Origin: Chryseobacterium phosphatilyticum
Lineage (GTDB): Bacteria; Bacteroidota; Bacteroidia; Flavobacteriales; Weeksellaceae
Direction of reading: 5' to 3'
Length of the DNA: 64,000 nucleotides
NCBI RefSeq assembly: GCF_002899825.2
Contig: NZ_PPED02000005.1
Span: 186,001-250,000, forward strand
Shown here piece by piece: positions 1 to 8,673 of this stretch. The position numbers were made by a program, and so were the translations under genes. Positions within the stretch are counted from its first letter, which is position 1, and each line of letters starts with the position of its first letter. A model generated the notes under the pieces. That model was not told where the DNA came from. It worked only from the letters and a program-made list of their open reading frames with translations, and did no database searches.

Positions 1-488
1 AAAGCTCCCTGCCATATTCCTCCGCCTGCAAGACTCGCCGTAAGAGCCATGTAAACCATTCCGCATGGAAGAAAGCCATTCAGAATACCCGTCGTAAACC
101 TTGATCGGTAATCCGCTTTTTGTAACAGTCTGCCTAAATTAGATTTTACAGAATATAGGAATTTAGAGAGAAAAGGAATTTTTGAAGCAAAATCTTTTCC
201 TCCGAATGAAAATACAGCCATAATAATGAGCAGAACTCCGGCGGTAATGGTCAGATACTTTTGAAAACCTGCCATTTCAAAACCTTGTCCTATAATACCA
301 AGAAGTGCACCTAGCAATGAATAGGTGAAAATTCTTCCAAATTGATACGTAAGATTCTGAAGGTAAAAATTGGCGGCCTGTTTTTTTGTTAATCCCATCG
401 ATAAAGCAATAGGACCACACATTCCGATGCAGTGAAAGCCGGAAGCAAAGCCTAAAGCAATAGCCGATATAACAAGTCCTATTTCCAT
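1..488 (-). CDS. TauE/SafE-like membrane protein, 3' end beyond window
   Basis: This gene continues past the left edge; about 162 codons are visible. The translation begins MEIGLVISAIALGFASGFHC and has at least four hydrophobic segments. It carries the GFHCIGMCGP motif near the N-terminus and a second GFLPCGMVY motif, as in the SafE/UreH-like branch of TauE transporters that is routinely found at the end of cbb3 oxidase loci. Its ATG overlaps the end of ccoH by 10 bp, so the two are probably translationally coupled. In this context a role in copper or metal handling for oxidase maturation is more likely than sulfite export; that is inference. Confidence 0.85.
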   Translation of the reverse strand, partial: MEIGLVISAIALGFASGFHCIGMCGPIALSMGLTKKQAANFYLQNLTYQFGRIFTYSLLGALLGIIGQGFEMAGFQKYLTITAGVLLIIMAVFSFGGKDFASKIPFLSKFLYSVKSNLGRLLQKADYRSRFTTGILNGFLPCGMVYMALTASLAGGGIWQGA

Positions 489-931
489 ATTACGTCATAA
501 TCCATTCTGTAGTCTGTCTTATCTTTTGTCCAGCTCAGTCTTAAAGTGTAATTCCCCATTTTCAATACCTGTGAAGGGATTACAAAAGACTGTGTAGCAT
601 CAAGCTGTACAGATTTTTTGATATCTAAATTCTGGTCGTCGGTTCTGTTTAAAACAAATTTTACCGTAGCATTAGAGTTATTATATTCTTTTGGAAAAGT
701 GATTTTAATTCCATTCGTATCCTGGCTGTATACAGGTCTTTCTTGCAGTTCGTCAGCTCTTTTCTTGGCATCAATTACATCCTGATACTTCAGCTCTTCT
801 TCATAATAATTGTCTGTTACCATTTCGGAGTTTTTTTGCCCGTTTGGGAAAAGAAACATCATTGAAAGTATAAAAACTATAAATGCAAATAATGCAAGTA
901 CAACACCGTGTCCCCAACTAAAGTTCTTCAT
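479..931 (-). CDS. ccoH: CcoH/FixH family cbb3 oxidase assembly protein
   Basis: A 150-residue protein with one N-terminal membrane segment (about residues 8-29) and a periplasmic domain, the usual FixH layout. A DNYYEEELKYQ stretch follows the membrane anchor and is typical of this family in Bacteroidota. FixH/CcoH takes part in assembly and stability of cbb3 cytochrome oxidase. It follows ccoG by only 9 bp and overlaps the TauE/SafE-like gene, so it belongs to the cbb3 operon. Family assignment rests on layout and context more than on a strict catalytic motif. Confidence 0.88.
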   Translation of the reverse strand: MKNFSWGHGVVLALFAFIVFILSMMFLFPNGQKNSEMVTDNYYEEELKYQDVIDAKKRADELQERPVYSQDTNGIKITFPKEYNNSNATVKFVLNRTDDQNLDIKKSVQLDATQSFVIPSQVLKMGNYTLRLSWTKDKTDYRMDYDVIWK

Positions 932-940
932 CTTTTTTAA

Positions 941-2395
941 TTAAAATTGTAGTTTGAATGGTCCTTCAAAATAAGTTTGATAAGAATCGACAAGTTTACC
1001 TTTCATATCGTAAACCCCGATTGTAATGTTCTGTTTAGAAAGCTTCATCTCACCTTCCGGGAAGCTGATATTAATCGTTCCTTTAGAAATTTTATCCCGA
1101 TCTACCTGGATTTTGCTTGAGGCACTATAGGTAATTTCTCCATGTGCCGGCTCGATTATCTTTATCGTCACAAGTTTTTTCTCATTGGTCTTATTCAGGA
1201 AGGTATAATTGTAAGTATTGATAATTTTTCCTTCTTTGACAAAGAATGTACTTCCTGCTGGCTTAATAAATTTGGCCTCCATTTCTCCACGGCTGTAGAG
1301 TAGATATCCCAGGAATCCTACTAAAAACAGTAAGAATACTGCGAAACCTTTCATTCTTCCGGTAAATTTAAACTGGGTTTGTTTCTCAATTTCATTTTCA
1401 GAAGCATATCTGATCAATCCTTTTGGAAGACCCACTTTATCCATAACTTCATCACAGGCATCAATACAAGCGGTACAGTTGATACATTCCAACTGTTGTC
1501 CATCTCTGATATCAATTCCCGTAGGACATACCACCACACACTGGTGACAATCGATACAGTCTCCTTTACCTGCAGCTTTTCTGTCTTCCCCTTTTCTCCA
1601 TTTTGATCTGTTTTCTCCTCTTTTAAAATCGTAGAAAACATTGATGGTATCCTTGTCAATCAGTACACCCTGAAGTCTGCCGTAAGGACAAACCAAGGTA
1701 CAAACCTGTTCTCTGAACCATGCAAATACAAAGTAAAATGCAGCGGTAAGAAGAATCATCACAATAAAATTGGTAGGGTGGGCAAATGGCCCTGCTGATA
1801 CAATTTTAAATACCTGCTCATATCCCACAATATACATAAACATAAAGTGAGTGATAATCAGTGAAATGACAACATAAACAGACCATTTTAGAGTTCTTTT
1901 CCAGATTTTTTCACTGTTCCACTCTTGTCTGTCCAGTTTCATCTGCTTATTTCGGTCACCTTCAATCAGATATTCAATTTTACGAAAAATAGATTCCATA
2001 AAAATTGTCTGAGGACATATCCACCCGCAGAAAATTCTTCCGAATGCAATCGTAAAAACGATAATAAAGATTAAAGATGCGATCGCACCTAAAGTGAGGA
2101 TAAAAAAGTCTTGTGGATAGAAAGGCTGTCCAAAGATGTAAAATTCTCTGTCTATTACATTGAATAGCAATAAAGGATTACCATTGATCTTGATGAACGG
2201 TAATGAAAAATAGATAATTAATAATGCATAGCTTACAAGGTTTCTATAGTTGGTATATTTTCCTTTTGGTTTTCTTGGAAATACCCATCTTCTCTTACCG
2301 GATTGCTCCATTGTCCCTATAGAATCTCTGTAAGTCTCAGGGTCCAGAACCTGTCCCTGTCCGCCTCGTACTTCTATTTCTTCTATGTCTGACAT
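941..2395 (-). CDS. ccoG: Cytochrome c oxidase accessory protein CcoG (FixG/RdxA)
   Basis: A 484-residue membrane iron-sulfur protein implicated in copper reduction and delivery during cbb3 oxidase maturation. Visible motifs are FCGWICPQ and CTLVCPYGR in the membrane part, then two ferredoxin-type clusters, CIDCHQCVVVCP and CINCTACIDACD. A C-terminal Ig-like FixG domain begins near residue 370, after a membrane segment. There are several N-terminal membrane spans. It lies downstream of ccoP but is separated from it by a strong terminator-like hairpin, so its expression may be lower than that of the structural genes. Confidence 0.96.
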   Translation of the reverse strand: MSDIEEIEVRGGQGQVLDPETYRDSIGTMEQSGKRRWVFPRKPKGKYTNYRNLVSYALLIIYFSLPFIKINGNPLLLFNVIDREFYIFGQPFYPQDFFILTLGAIASLIFIIVFTIAFGRIFCGWICPQTIFMESIFRKIEYLIEGDRNKQMKLDRQEWNSEKIWKRTLKWSVYVVISLIITHFMFMYIVGYEQVFKIVSAGPFAHPTNFIVMILLTAAFYFVFAWFREQVCTLVCPYGRLQGVLIDKDTINVFYDFKRGENRSKWRKGEDRKAAGKGDCIDCHQCVVVCPTGIDIRDGQQLECINCTACIDACDEVMDKVGLPKGLIRYASENEIEKQTQFKFTGRMKGFAVFLLFLVGFLGYLLYSRGEMEAKFIKPAGSTFFVKEGKIINTYNYTFLNKTNEKKLVTIKIIEPAHGEITYSASSKIQVDRDKISKGTINISFPEGEMKLSKQNITIGVYDMKGKLVDSYQTYFEGPFKLQF

Positions 2396-2416
2396 ATTGT
2401 AATGTGTTTAAAAAAG

Positions 2417-2467
2417 AAAAAACATAATTCGTTACTATTTTTAAGGTAATAACAAATTATGTTTTTT
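2417..2467 (-). terminator. Hairpin with U-tract between ccoP and ccoG
   Basis: A 13-bp perfect inverted repeat (2417-2429 with 2455-2467) encloses a shorter imperfect inner stem. On the minus strand it is followed by a long T-rich run. Since ccoG, ccoH and the TauE-like gene lie downstream, it probably acts as a partial terminator that lowers accessory-gene expression relative to ccoNOQP. That function is inference; the repeat itself is plain. Confidence 0.7.
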
Positions 2468-2490
2468 TCATATGTTTCTAATTTTCTAAA

Positions 2491-3372
2491 TTATTCTTTT
2501 TCCCAATGCGCTTCAGTTCCTTGAGGAGCAGCTCCTCCCTGAGCCTGAGTTACTGGTGGAAGTTCCTGGTTGATGTGATATACATACGCTGCAATCTTTT
2601 CAATTTCAGCACCGGAAACTTCTCCGTTTTTACCAAATGCTCTCATCGCAGGGTTAGTAGGAGAACCATTCCAGTCCATATGGAATACGTTTTTAAATAA
2701 CGTTTTCTCAGGCTGGTTGATCCAGTAGTTATCAGTAAGGTTTGGTCCGATACCTCCACTACCGTCTTCCTTGTGACAAGATGCACAGTTTGTTTTGAAT
2801 AATTCTTTACCCTCTGCGATATTATCAGCTGAATACTTAGCTGTTTCAATCGTTACAGGAGGTTGAGTTTTTTGATATTCTTCAATGCTTGCCAGTTGCT
2901 CTTTATATTCTTTTTCATATTCGCTTAACGGGTGAGCGAAATCTGTGAAAGAGTAAGCAGCAATATATACAATACAAAAAGCAGTCCCAAAATAGAATAA
3001 ACCTACCCACCATTTTGGTAATTGGTTATCCAACTCCATGATTCCGTCGAAACCGTGGTCGATAAGGATATCTTTTTCCTCTGTTTCAGATTGCTTTTTG
3101 AATGCAGCAGCATACATTCTTTTATAGAAAGGAATTTTCTTTTCAGCTAAATAAGCAGCTTTTTCTTCCGGAGATAATTTTTTGAACTTATTATTTTCAA
3201 TCAAATCTCCAATTGAACTGTGAATGTAAGCCAGGATTCCGGCAATTACAACAGTTCCCCAGAAGTAAGGCGAGCCCAAAAATGCGTAGCTCTGCACAAA
3301 CAGATAATAAAAAACTATTAAAAGTCCGATTATTATTAAGATGTTTATAACAACAGGTGTTCTTTGTTTCAT
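2491..3372 (-). CDS. ccoP: cbb3-type cytochrome c oxidase subunit III, mono-haem CcoP
   Basis: A 293-residue subunit that passes electrons to the catalytic subunit. The CcoP signature HGFDGIMELDNQLPKWW is at about residues 106-122, followed by a membrane span. A single haem c motif, CASCH, is at residues 196-200, with a plausible Met axial ligand in NPAMRAFGK. Two extra N-terminal membrane spans precede the signature. Proteobacterial CcoP normally has two CxxCH sites, so only one here is notable, though mono-haem forms occur in Bacteroidota. It follows ccoQ by 10 bp. Confidence 0.95.
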   Translation of the reverse strand: MKQRTPVVINILIIIGLLIVFYYLFVQSYAFLGSPYFWGTVVIAGILAYIHSSIGDLIENNKFKKLSPEEKAAYLAEKKIPFYKRMYAAAFKKQSETEEKDILIDHGFDGIMELDNQLPKWWVGLFYFGTAFCIVYIAAYSFTDFAHPLSEYEKEYKEQLASIEEYQKTQPPVTIETAKYSADNIAEGKELFKTNCASCHKEDGSGGIGPNLTDNYWINQPEKTLFKNVFHMDWNGSPTNPAMRAFGKNGEVSGAEIEKIAAYVYHINQELPPVTQAQGGAAPQGTEAHWEKE

Positions 3373-3382
3373 AAAAAATAGT

Positions 3383-3583
3383 TTAATTTTTTAAATTAAA
3401 ATCATCATCCTCATCATCCCCAAGTGGTGCTTCTTCTTCTTCTTTATAATATTTCTTAGGCTTGCTAAAAACATATATGATCAAAGCGACGAAGAACAGC
3501 ATAAAGAAAATCAAAGCCAGTGTCTGGTAAAAACCAGCATTCTCTGTATTGGATAGTATATCTTTAAAGTTCTGAGGAATCAT
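3383..3583 (-). CDS. ccoQ: CcoQ-like small cbb3 oxidase subunit
   Basis: A 66-residue single-pass membrane protein with a hydrophobic segment at about residues 19-39 followed by a very acidic tail (EEEEAP, GDDEDDD). Size, topology and position between ccoNO and ccoP match CcoQ/FixQ, which stabilises the oxidase complex. Sequence conservation in this family is low, so the name rests mainly on context. Confidence 0.85.
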   Translation of the reverse strand: MIPQNFKDILSNTENAGFYQTLALIFFMLFFVALIIYVFSKPKKYYKEEEEAPLGDDEDDDFNLKN

Positions 3584-3603
3584 ATGATGAACCTTTTAAT
3601 GTT

Positions 3604-5865
3604 TTAGTTATTACTTGCTGTTTTAATTTCAGTGGTCTTGATATCTGTTCCTAATCTTTGAAGGTAAGAAATAAGAGCTACAATTTCTTTTTTCTCTAAT
3701 TCACCCTGAGGTCTCTTTGCATAAGCCTCTTTCAGGTCATTAGCTTCAGAGAAGATATCTTTAACAATTTTTGCTGATTGGTTGTTGGCCCACTTGTCTG
3801 CAGAATCGATTTCAGCTTTTGTATAAGGTACATCGAATGTATTCTTCATCAGCTTCATCTTATCTACCATTTTAGATCTGTCTAAATCTGTAGCAATTAA
3901 CCAAGGGTAACGAGGCATGATAGAACCTGCAGAGGTAGATCTTGGGTTATACATGTGCTTGTAATGCCAAGAACTTGGGTTTTTACCTCCTTCTCTATGT
4001 AAATCCGGTCCTGTTCTCTTAGATCCCCATAAGAATGGTCTGTCATAGACAAATTCTCCAGCTTTAGAGTATTGCCCGTTTTTACCGTTAAATCTTGTAA
4101 TTTCATCTCTGAATGGTCGGATCATCTGAGAGTGACAAGCATTACATCCTTCACGGATATAGATATCTCTACCTTCAAGTTCAAGCGGTGAATAAGGTTT
4201 TACTGCAGAAATAGTAGGGACACTTTTCTTAAGAGTAAGGGTAGGGATAATCTCTACCATACTTCCTATTGAAATTGTAAATAATGATAATACTGTTAAA
4301 AGTAATGGCATTCTTTCCAACCAAAGGTGGAACCCTTCTCCTTCTTTACGTTTGTTACCAATATTGGCTAATGCAGGAGCTTCAGCAGGAACTTCCTTCT
4401 GGAATGATCCTTTTCTTACTGTAGCAACTACGTTTACAATCATTAAGATGGCTCCTGAAATGTAGAATAAACCTCCTACGAATCTCATTTTGAAATAAGG
4501 AATAATAGCCGTTACAGTATCCAACCAGTTTTTCCATAATAATGTTCCGTCCGGGTTGAATTGCTTCCACATTAATCCTTGTGTGAATCCTGAAATATAC
4601 ATTGGTACTGCATAGAAAATAATTCCTAATGTACCTAACCAGAAATGCCAGTTAGCTAATTTTACAGACCAAATTTTAGTTCGCCACATAATTGGTACCA
4701 GATAATAGATAACCCCGAATGCCATGAAACCATTCCATCCAAGAGCTCCCAAGTGTACGTGACCGATTACCCAGTCTGTAAAGTGACCAATTTTGTTGAT
4801 ATTTTTAGTTGCCAATAAAGGTCCTTCAAACGTTGCCATACCATAACAAGTAACGGCTACTACGAAGAACTTAAGGATAGGATTTTCTCTTACTTTATCC
4901 CAAGCTCCTCTTAACGTCAGAAGACCATTTAACATACCTCCCCAAGATGGTGCAATAAGCATGATAGAGAAACCTGTTCCTACTGCCTGTGCCCATGCCG
5001 GAAGTGCTGTATACTGTAGGTGGTGAGGACCAGCCCAGATATATACGAAGATCAGTGACCAAAAGTGGATAATAGACAGTTTATATGAGAAAACTGGTCT
5101 GTCTGCTGCTTTTGGCAAGAAATAATACATTAAACCTAAAACCGGAGTAGTCAATACGAATGCTACTGCATTGTGACCATACCACCATTGTACGATAGCA
5201 TCTTTTGCTCCTGCATATGCAGAATAAGATTTCCAGCCTGAGAATGATAATGGAACCTCAAGGTTGTTGAAGATGTGAAGCATTGCTACTGCAACCCAGG
5301 TACCTAAATAGAACCAGATGGCTACATAGAGGTGTCTTACTCTTCTCTTCGAAATAGTGAGAATCATATTGGCACCAAAGATGATCCACGAGAATGCAAT
5401 TAAGATATCAATTGGCCATTCATGCTCAGCATATTCTTTCGAAGTATTTATACCCATAAAGAAAGTAATGAACGTCGCAACGATCATAAACTGCCAAGTC
5501 CAGAAATGAATCCAGGATAATGTATCACTATACATTCTTGTTTTTAATAACCTCTGCGTAGAGTAATATACCCCAACGTAAACAATGTTACATACGAACG
5601 CGAAGATTACGGTATTGGTGTGCAACATTCTGATTCTACCAAAACCAAATGCACCATGAGTGTTTATTAAACCTTGAATATTACCGGATGCCAAACTCTT
5701 GATGGTTGTATCATCTGTCCCGAAAAAGAACTCTGGTAATTCAGGGTAGAAAAGCATTAATGCCGCCGTAAGCCCGAACGTAAATCCTATGAAACCAAAG
5801 ATAATGGTCGCATAGAGGAACGCACGGACAATACTATTGTCATAACTAAACTTTTGTGTTTCCAT
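3604..5865 (-). CDS. ccoNO: Fused cbb3 oxidase subunits I and II (CcoN-CcoO)
   Basis: A 753-residue fusion. Residues 1 to about 480 are the haem-copper catalytic subunit CcoN. Haem and copper ligands are visible: H70 in the THGAFGFGR region, H231 in WWYGHN, H281/H282 in GPHHLQY, and H369/H371 in GHVHLG. After a linker and one membrane span, residues 540-753 form mono-haem CcoO, with CNACH at 574-578 and a likely axial Met at 650 (IMPRYPW). CcoN and CcoO are separate proteins in Proteobacteria; the fusion is common in Bacteroidota. This is the high-affinity terminal oxidase for low oxygen. Confidence 0.97.
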   Translation of the reverse strand: METQKFSYDNSIVRAFLYATIIFGFIGFTFGLTAALMLFYPELPEFFFGTDDTTIKSLASGNIQGLINTHGAFGFGRIRMLHTNTVIFAFVCNIVYVGVYYSTQRLLKTRMYSDTLSWIHFWTWQFMIVATFITFFMGINTSKEYAEHEWPIDILIAFSWIIFGANMILTISKRRVRHLYVAIWFYLGTWVAVAMLHIFNNLEVPLSFSGWKSYSAYAGAKDAIVQWWYGHNAVAFVLTTPVLGLMYYFLPKAADRPVFSYKLSIIHFWSLIFVYIWAGPHHLQYTALPAWAQAVGTGFSIMLIAPSWGGMLNGLLTLRGAWDKVRENPILKFFVVAVTCYGMATFEGPLLATKNINKIGHFTDWVIGHVHLGALGWNGFMAFGVIYYLVPIMWRTKIWSVKLANWHFWLGTLGIIFYAVPMYISGFTQGLMWKQFNPDGTLLWKNWLDTVTAIIPYFKMRFVGGLFYISGAILMIVNVVATVRKGSFQKEVPAEAPALANIGNKRKEGEGFHLWLERMPLLLTVLSLFTISIGSMVEIIPTLTLKKSVPTISAVKPYSPLELEGRDIYIREGCNACHSQMIRPFRDEITRFNGKNGQYSKAGEFVYDRPFLWGSKRTGPDLHREGGKNPSSWHYKHMYNPRSTSAGSIMPRYPWLIATDLDRSKMVDKMKLMKNTFDVPYTKAEIDSADKWANNQSAKIVKDIFSEANDLKEAYAKRPQGELEKKEIVALISYLQRLGTDIKTTEIKTASNN

Positions 5866-5886
5866 ATCAACTATTCACTATTTTTC

Positions 5887-6096
5887 TCAATTTTTATTAT
5901 TTTCTCCTATTTCTTTTTCGTCTTTATCCTTGTTGCCAGTTTCATCTTGATCTTTGATTTCATCATCGAAAAGAATCCTGACAGCCGGAGATTCATCATC
6001 TTCAAACTGCCCTTTTCTGGCATACACTATAAATACGACCAGGAAGATCGCAGCTAAAGAAACACTGCAGACGATCATTAAATATAGAATATCCAT
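5887..6096 (-). CDS. ccoS: cbb3-type oxidase assembly protein CcoS
   Basis: A 69-residue protein with one membrane segment (MDILYLMIVCSVSLAAIFLV) followed by the characteristic cytoplasmic stretch ARKGQFEDDESPAVRILFDD. CcoS helps insert cofactors into cbb3 oxidase. It lies between ccoI and ccoNO, 21 bp upstream of the latter, and ends in a charged, low-complexity tail. Confidence 0.94.
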   Translation of the reverse strand: MDILYLMIVCSVSLAAIFLVVFIVYARKGQFEDDESPAVRILFDDEIKDQDETGNKDKDEKEIGENNKN

Positions 6097-6205
6097 TGGA
6101 CAACAAAATTAACCTATTTTCGGGGTTCAAATTTAGTGAAAAATAATGACATTCATCACGAAATGCCGATTTCAGCTAATTTAAAATCAGTCTAAATAAG
6201 GGCGT

Positions 6206-8584
6206 TTACGCCTGTTTTTTGAAGTATTTGCGGCCTAATACCCAGGTCGAAACTGTGGTAAATGTCACCACGGTGATAGAACTGATTGGCATGATGATTG
6301 CCGCGAAAAGCGGATGCATATGTCCTGTGACTGCGTAACTTAAACCAACGATATTGTAAAGAAAACTGATTATAAATGTCATTTTTACAATCGTTATTGA
6401 GCCTTTACAAACGTTCAGATAGTTGTCTAAAGTCACTACCTTTTCACCGTTCATGATGACGTCTGAGGATGGTGTGAAGCTGTTTGTATCATCAGCAATA
6501 GCAATCCCTACGTTACTTTGTTTTAAAGCTCCTGCATCATTCAATCCGTCACCTAACATGGCTACTTTCATGTGCTGATCCTGAAGGTTTTTGATGTAAT
6601 TCAGTTTGTCCTCGGGGCTTTGATTAAAAGCCATTCCTTCGTAGCCCGGTATAAGCTCTTTCAGCTGATTTTCTTCTGATGAATTATCACCACTCAGGAT
6701 AAATATTTTGTAAAGGGTAAGTTTTGTGAATAAATTTTTCAATTGCGGGCGGTACTCATTCTTGAAGATGAATTTTCCAACAAACTGATCATTTTTACTG
6801 ATATAAACTGCTGTTTCCAGATTTTTAGGTTCCTGGTTATTATAGCGGGCAGACCCTATCTTGTACATATTTCCTCTCACGTTTGCTTCGTATCCTTTTC
6901 CGGAAATCTCTACAAAATTCTCTACCGGGAAATAATCGTCATTCACCTCGATAAATTCATATAATGACTTTGAAAGAGGGTGGTTTGAGTTCTTCAATAA
7001 TGTTTTGATGTTCAATTGATCAAATTCATTGATTTCTGAACCTTCATATTTGATATTTGACTTCTTTCTGTGCGTAATCGTTCCTGTTTTATCAAAAACA
7101 ATAGTGTCAAGCTTTGCAATTTTTTCAATAGTTAAAGTATCTTTTACATAGAACTTGTTTCTCCCCAAGATTCTCATGATGTGCCCGAAGGTGAACGGTG
7201 CAGAAAGAGCAAGTGCGCAAGGACAGGCGATGATCAGAATGGCTGAAACAACCTGGAACATCTTCTCAAGATCGATAAATGACCAATAGATTGCTGAAAT
7301 CAGAGCGATGCCTAAAATAATGAAAGTGAAATATTTACTAACACTATTGGTGAGGGTGTCCAGTCCGGTTTCATGTTTCTTGAAGGCTTCTTTATTCCAA
7401 AGTTGAGTAAGATAACTTTGGTCAACATTCTTTATAACTTCCAGTTCCAGAGACGATCCGATTTGCTTTCCTCCAGCAAAAATTTTATCTCCGGGCTGCT
7501 TGCTGATGCTTTCGCTTTCCCCAGTAATGAAACTGTTGTCTATATTTCCTTCTCCGTTAATCAATATGGCGTCTACCGGTATGATTTCCTGGTTTCTAAC
7601 TAAAATTCTGTCGCCAACTTTTACTTCAGAAAGAAGGATGTTTTCCTGTTTCCCTTCAAAGTCTACTTTGGTGACCGCAATTGGATAGAAAGATTTATAA
7701 TCTCTGTCGTAGGAGAGTGCACTGTATGTTCTTTTCTGGAAAAGCTTACCCATCAGCATGAAGAATAAAAGACCACAAAGCGTATCAAAATAGCCGGGGC
7801 CATAGCCTGTCGCTACTTCGTAGATGCTTCTACCAAAAAGAACGAATATTCCCAGTACGATCGGAACATCAATATTGACGATTTTATTTTTCAGGCCATA
7901 CCATGCAGATTTGTAATAATCTGAAGCGGAGTAAAAAACAACAGGACAGGCCAACAGGAACATCAGTACTCTGAAGAGGCCTTTATAGTGCTCCATCCAG
8001 TAATCTTCTCCTCCTACATATTCCGGGAATGCCAGAAACATTCCGTTTCCAAATGCAAAGCCGGCGATGGCAAATTTTACAAGAAGAGATTTATCCAGAT
8101 GATCTACATTTTTCTCAGCGGTTTCAAGACTGATCACAGGCTTGTATCCTAAATTTGTTAAAAAATTAGCTAATTCACTTAATTTTAAATCATTATGATT
8201 GAATGAGATCTGTAAGGTCTTTCTGGTGAAGTTAACCTGAGAATACTTTATATATTTATTTAAGGTATGCAGGCTTTCCAATAGCCAGATGCAAGAAGAA
8301 CAATGTATTACAGGGATTTTGAATGTGACAAGACTTGTATTCCCTTCAGAAAAATCGGTTATTTTTTCGAAAATTTCGGGAGTATCCAGGTAGTCAAACT
8401 GAGTGGAATTTTCATCATTAGGACGAATTCCTGCCCCTTTATTCAGTTCATAGAAATTACTTAAATTATTTGTATTCAGAATTTCATAAACAGACTTACA
8501 GCCGTTACAACAGAAAGTCTTTTCATCAAACAAAATTCTCTCTTTTTCTATCCCTTGACCACAATGAAAACAGTTCTCGCTCAC
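6206..8584 (-). CDS. ccoI: Copper-translocating P1B-type ATPase CcoI (FixI)
   Basis: The enzyme supplies copper for cbb3 oxidase maturation. The protein begins VSENCFHCG, with an N-terminal FCCNGC cysteine cluster and an HMA-like domain whose CSSC replaces the usual CxxC. The transport motif CPCAL, the phosphorylation site DKTGTIT and the hinge GDGLNDAG are all present. I chose the GTG at 8584. The reading frame stays open to 8698, but that extension would overlap the divergent regulator gene and contain the likely promoter (8605-8612). Length is about 792 residues. It is the first gene of the cbb3 locus. Confidence 0.93.
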   Translation of the reverse strand: MSENCFHCGQGIEKERILFDEKTFCCNGCKSVYEILNTNNLSNFYELNKGAGIRPNDENSTQFDYLDTPEIFEKITDFSEGNTSLVTFKIPVIHCSSCIWLLESLHTLNKYIKYSQVNFTRKTLQISFNHNDLKLSELANFLTNLGYKPVISLETAEKNVDHLDKSLLVKFAIAGFAFGNGMFLAFPEYVGGEDYWMEHYKGLFRVLMFLLACPVVFYSASDYYKSAWYGLKNKIVNIDVPIVLGIFVLFGRSIYEVATGYGPGYFDTLCGLLFFMLMGKLFQKRTYSALSYDRDYKSFYPIAVTKVDFEGKQENILLSEVKVGDRILVRNQEIIPVDAILINGEGNIDNSFITGESESISKQPGDKIFAGGKQIGSSLELEVIKNVDQSYLTQLWNKEAFKKHETGLDTLTNSVSKYFTFIILGIALISAIYWSFIDLEKMFQVVSAILIIACPCALALSAPFTFGHIMRILGRNKFYVKDTLTIEKIAKLDTIVFDKTGTITHRKKSNIKYEGSEINEFDQLNIKTLLKNSNHPLSKSLYEFIEVNDDYFPVENFVEISGKGYEANVRGNMYKIGSARYNNQEPKNLETAVYISKNDQFVGKFIFKNEYRPQLKNLFTKLTLYKIFILSGDNSSEENQLKELIPGYEGMAFNQSPEDKLNYIKNLQDQHMKVAMLGDGLNDAGALKQSNVGIAIADDTNSFTPSSDVIMNGEKVVTLDNYLNVCKGSITIVKMTFIISFLYNIVGLSYAVTGHMHPLFAAIIMPISSITVVTFTTVSTWVLGRKYFKKQA

Positions 8585-8604
8585 CACCCTAATATATTGA
8601 ACTA

Positions 8605-8612
8605 CAAAATTA
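8605..8612 (-). promoter_or_regulatory. Likely -7 element for the ccoI operon
   Basis: On the minus strand the sequence reads TAATTTTG, a match to the Bacteroidota -7 consensus TAnnTTTG. It would start transcription shortly before the GTG chosen for ccoI. No clear -33 TTG was found at the expected distance. Confidence 0.5.
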
Positions 8613-8623
8613 TAACAATTTTT

Positions 8624-8655
8624 TTTGTTTATCGAGTTAAAAAGTTCTATTTTTG
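8624..8655 (+). promoter_or_regulatory. Promoter of the Crp/Fnr regulator gene
   Basis: TTTG at 8624-8627 and TATTTTTG at 8648-8655 are 20 bp apart, a full match to the Bacteroidota promoter pattern TTTG-N20-TAnnTTTG. The predicted transcription start falls inside the palindrome that follows. Confidence 0.65.
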
Positions 8656-8669
8656 TGATAAATATCATA
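8654..8669 (+). promoter_or_regulatory. CRP/FNR-like operator palindrome
   Basis: The sequence TGTGA-N6-TCATA differs at one position from the CRP consensus TGTGA-N6-TCACA. Its core, 8656-8667, is a perfect palindrome. It sits across the predicted start of transcription of the Crp/Fnr gene, a position suited to autorepression. It may also act on the divergent ccoI operon. Binding is inferred. Confidence 0.5.
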
Positions 8670-8673
8670 TAAA

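Noticed and set aside
5854..6057. 67-residue plus-strand frame over ccoS
   Set aside because: It is antisense to a recognised small subunit gene and has low-complexity hydrophobic content only.
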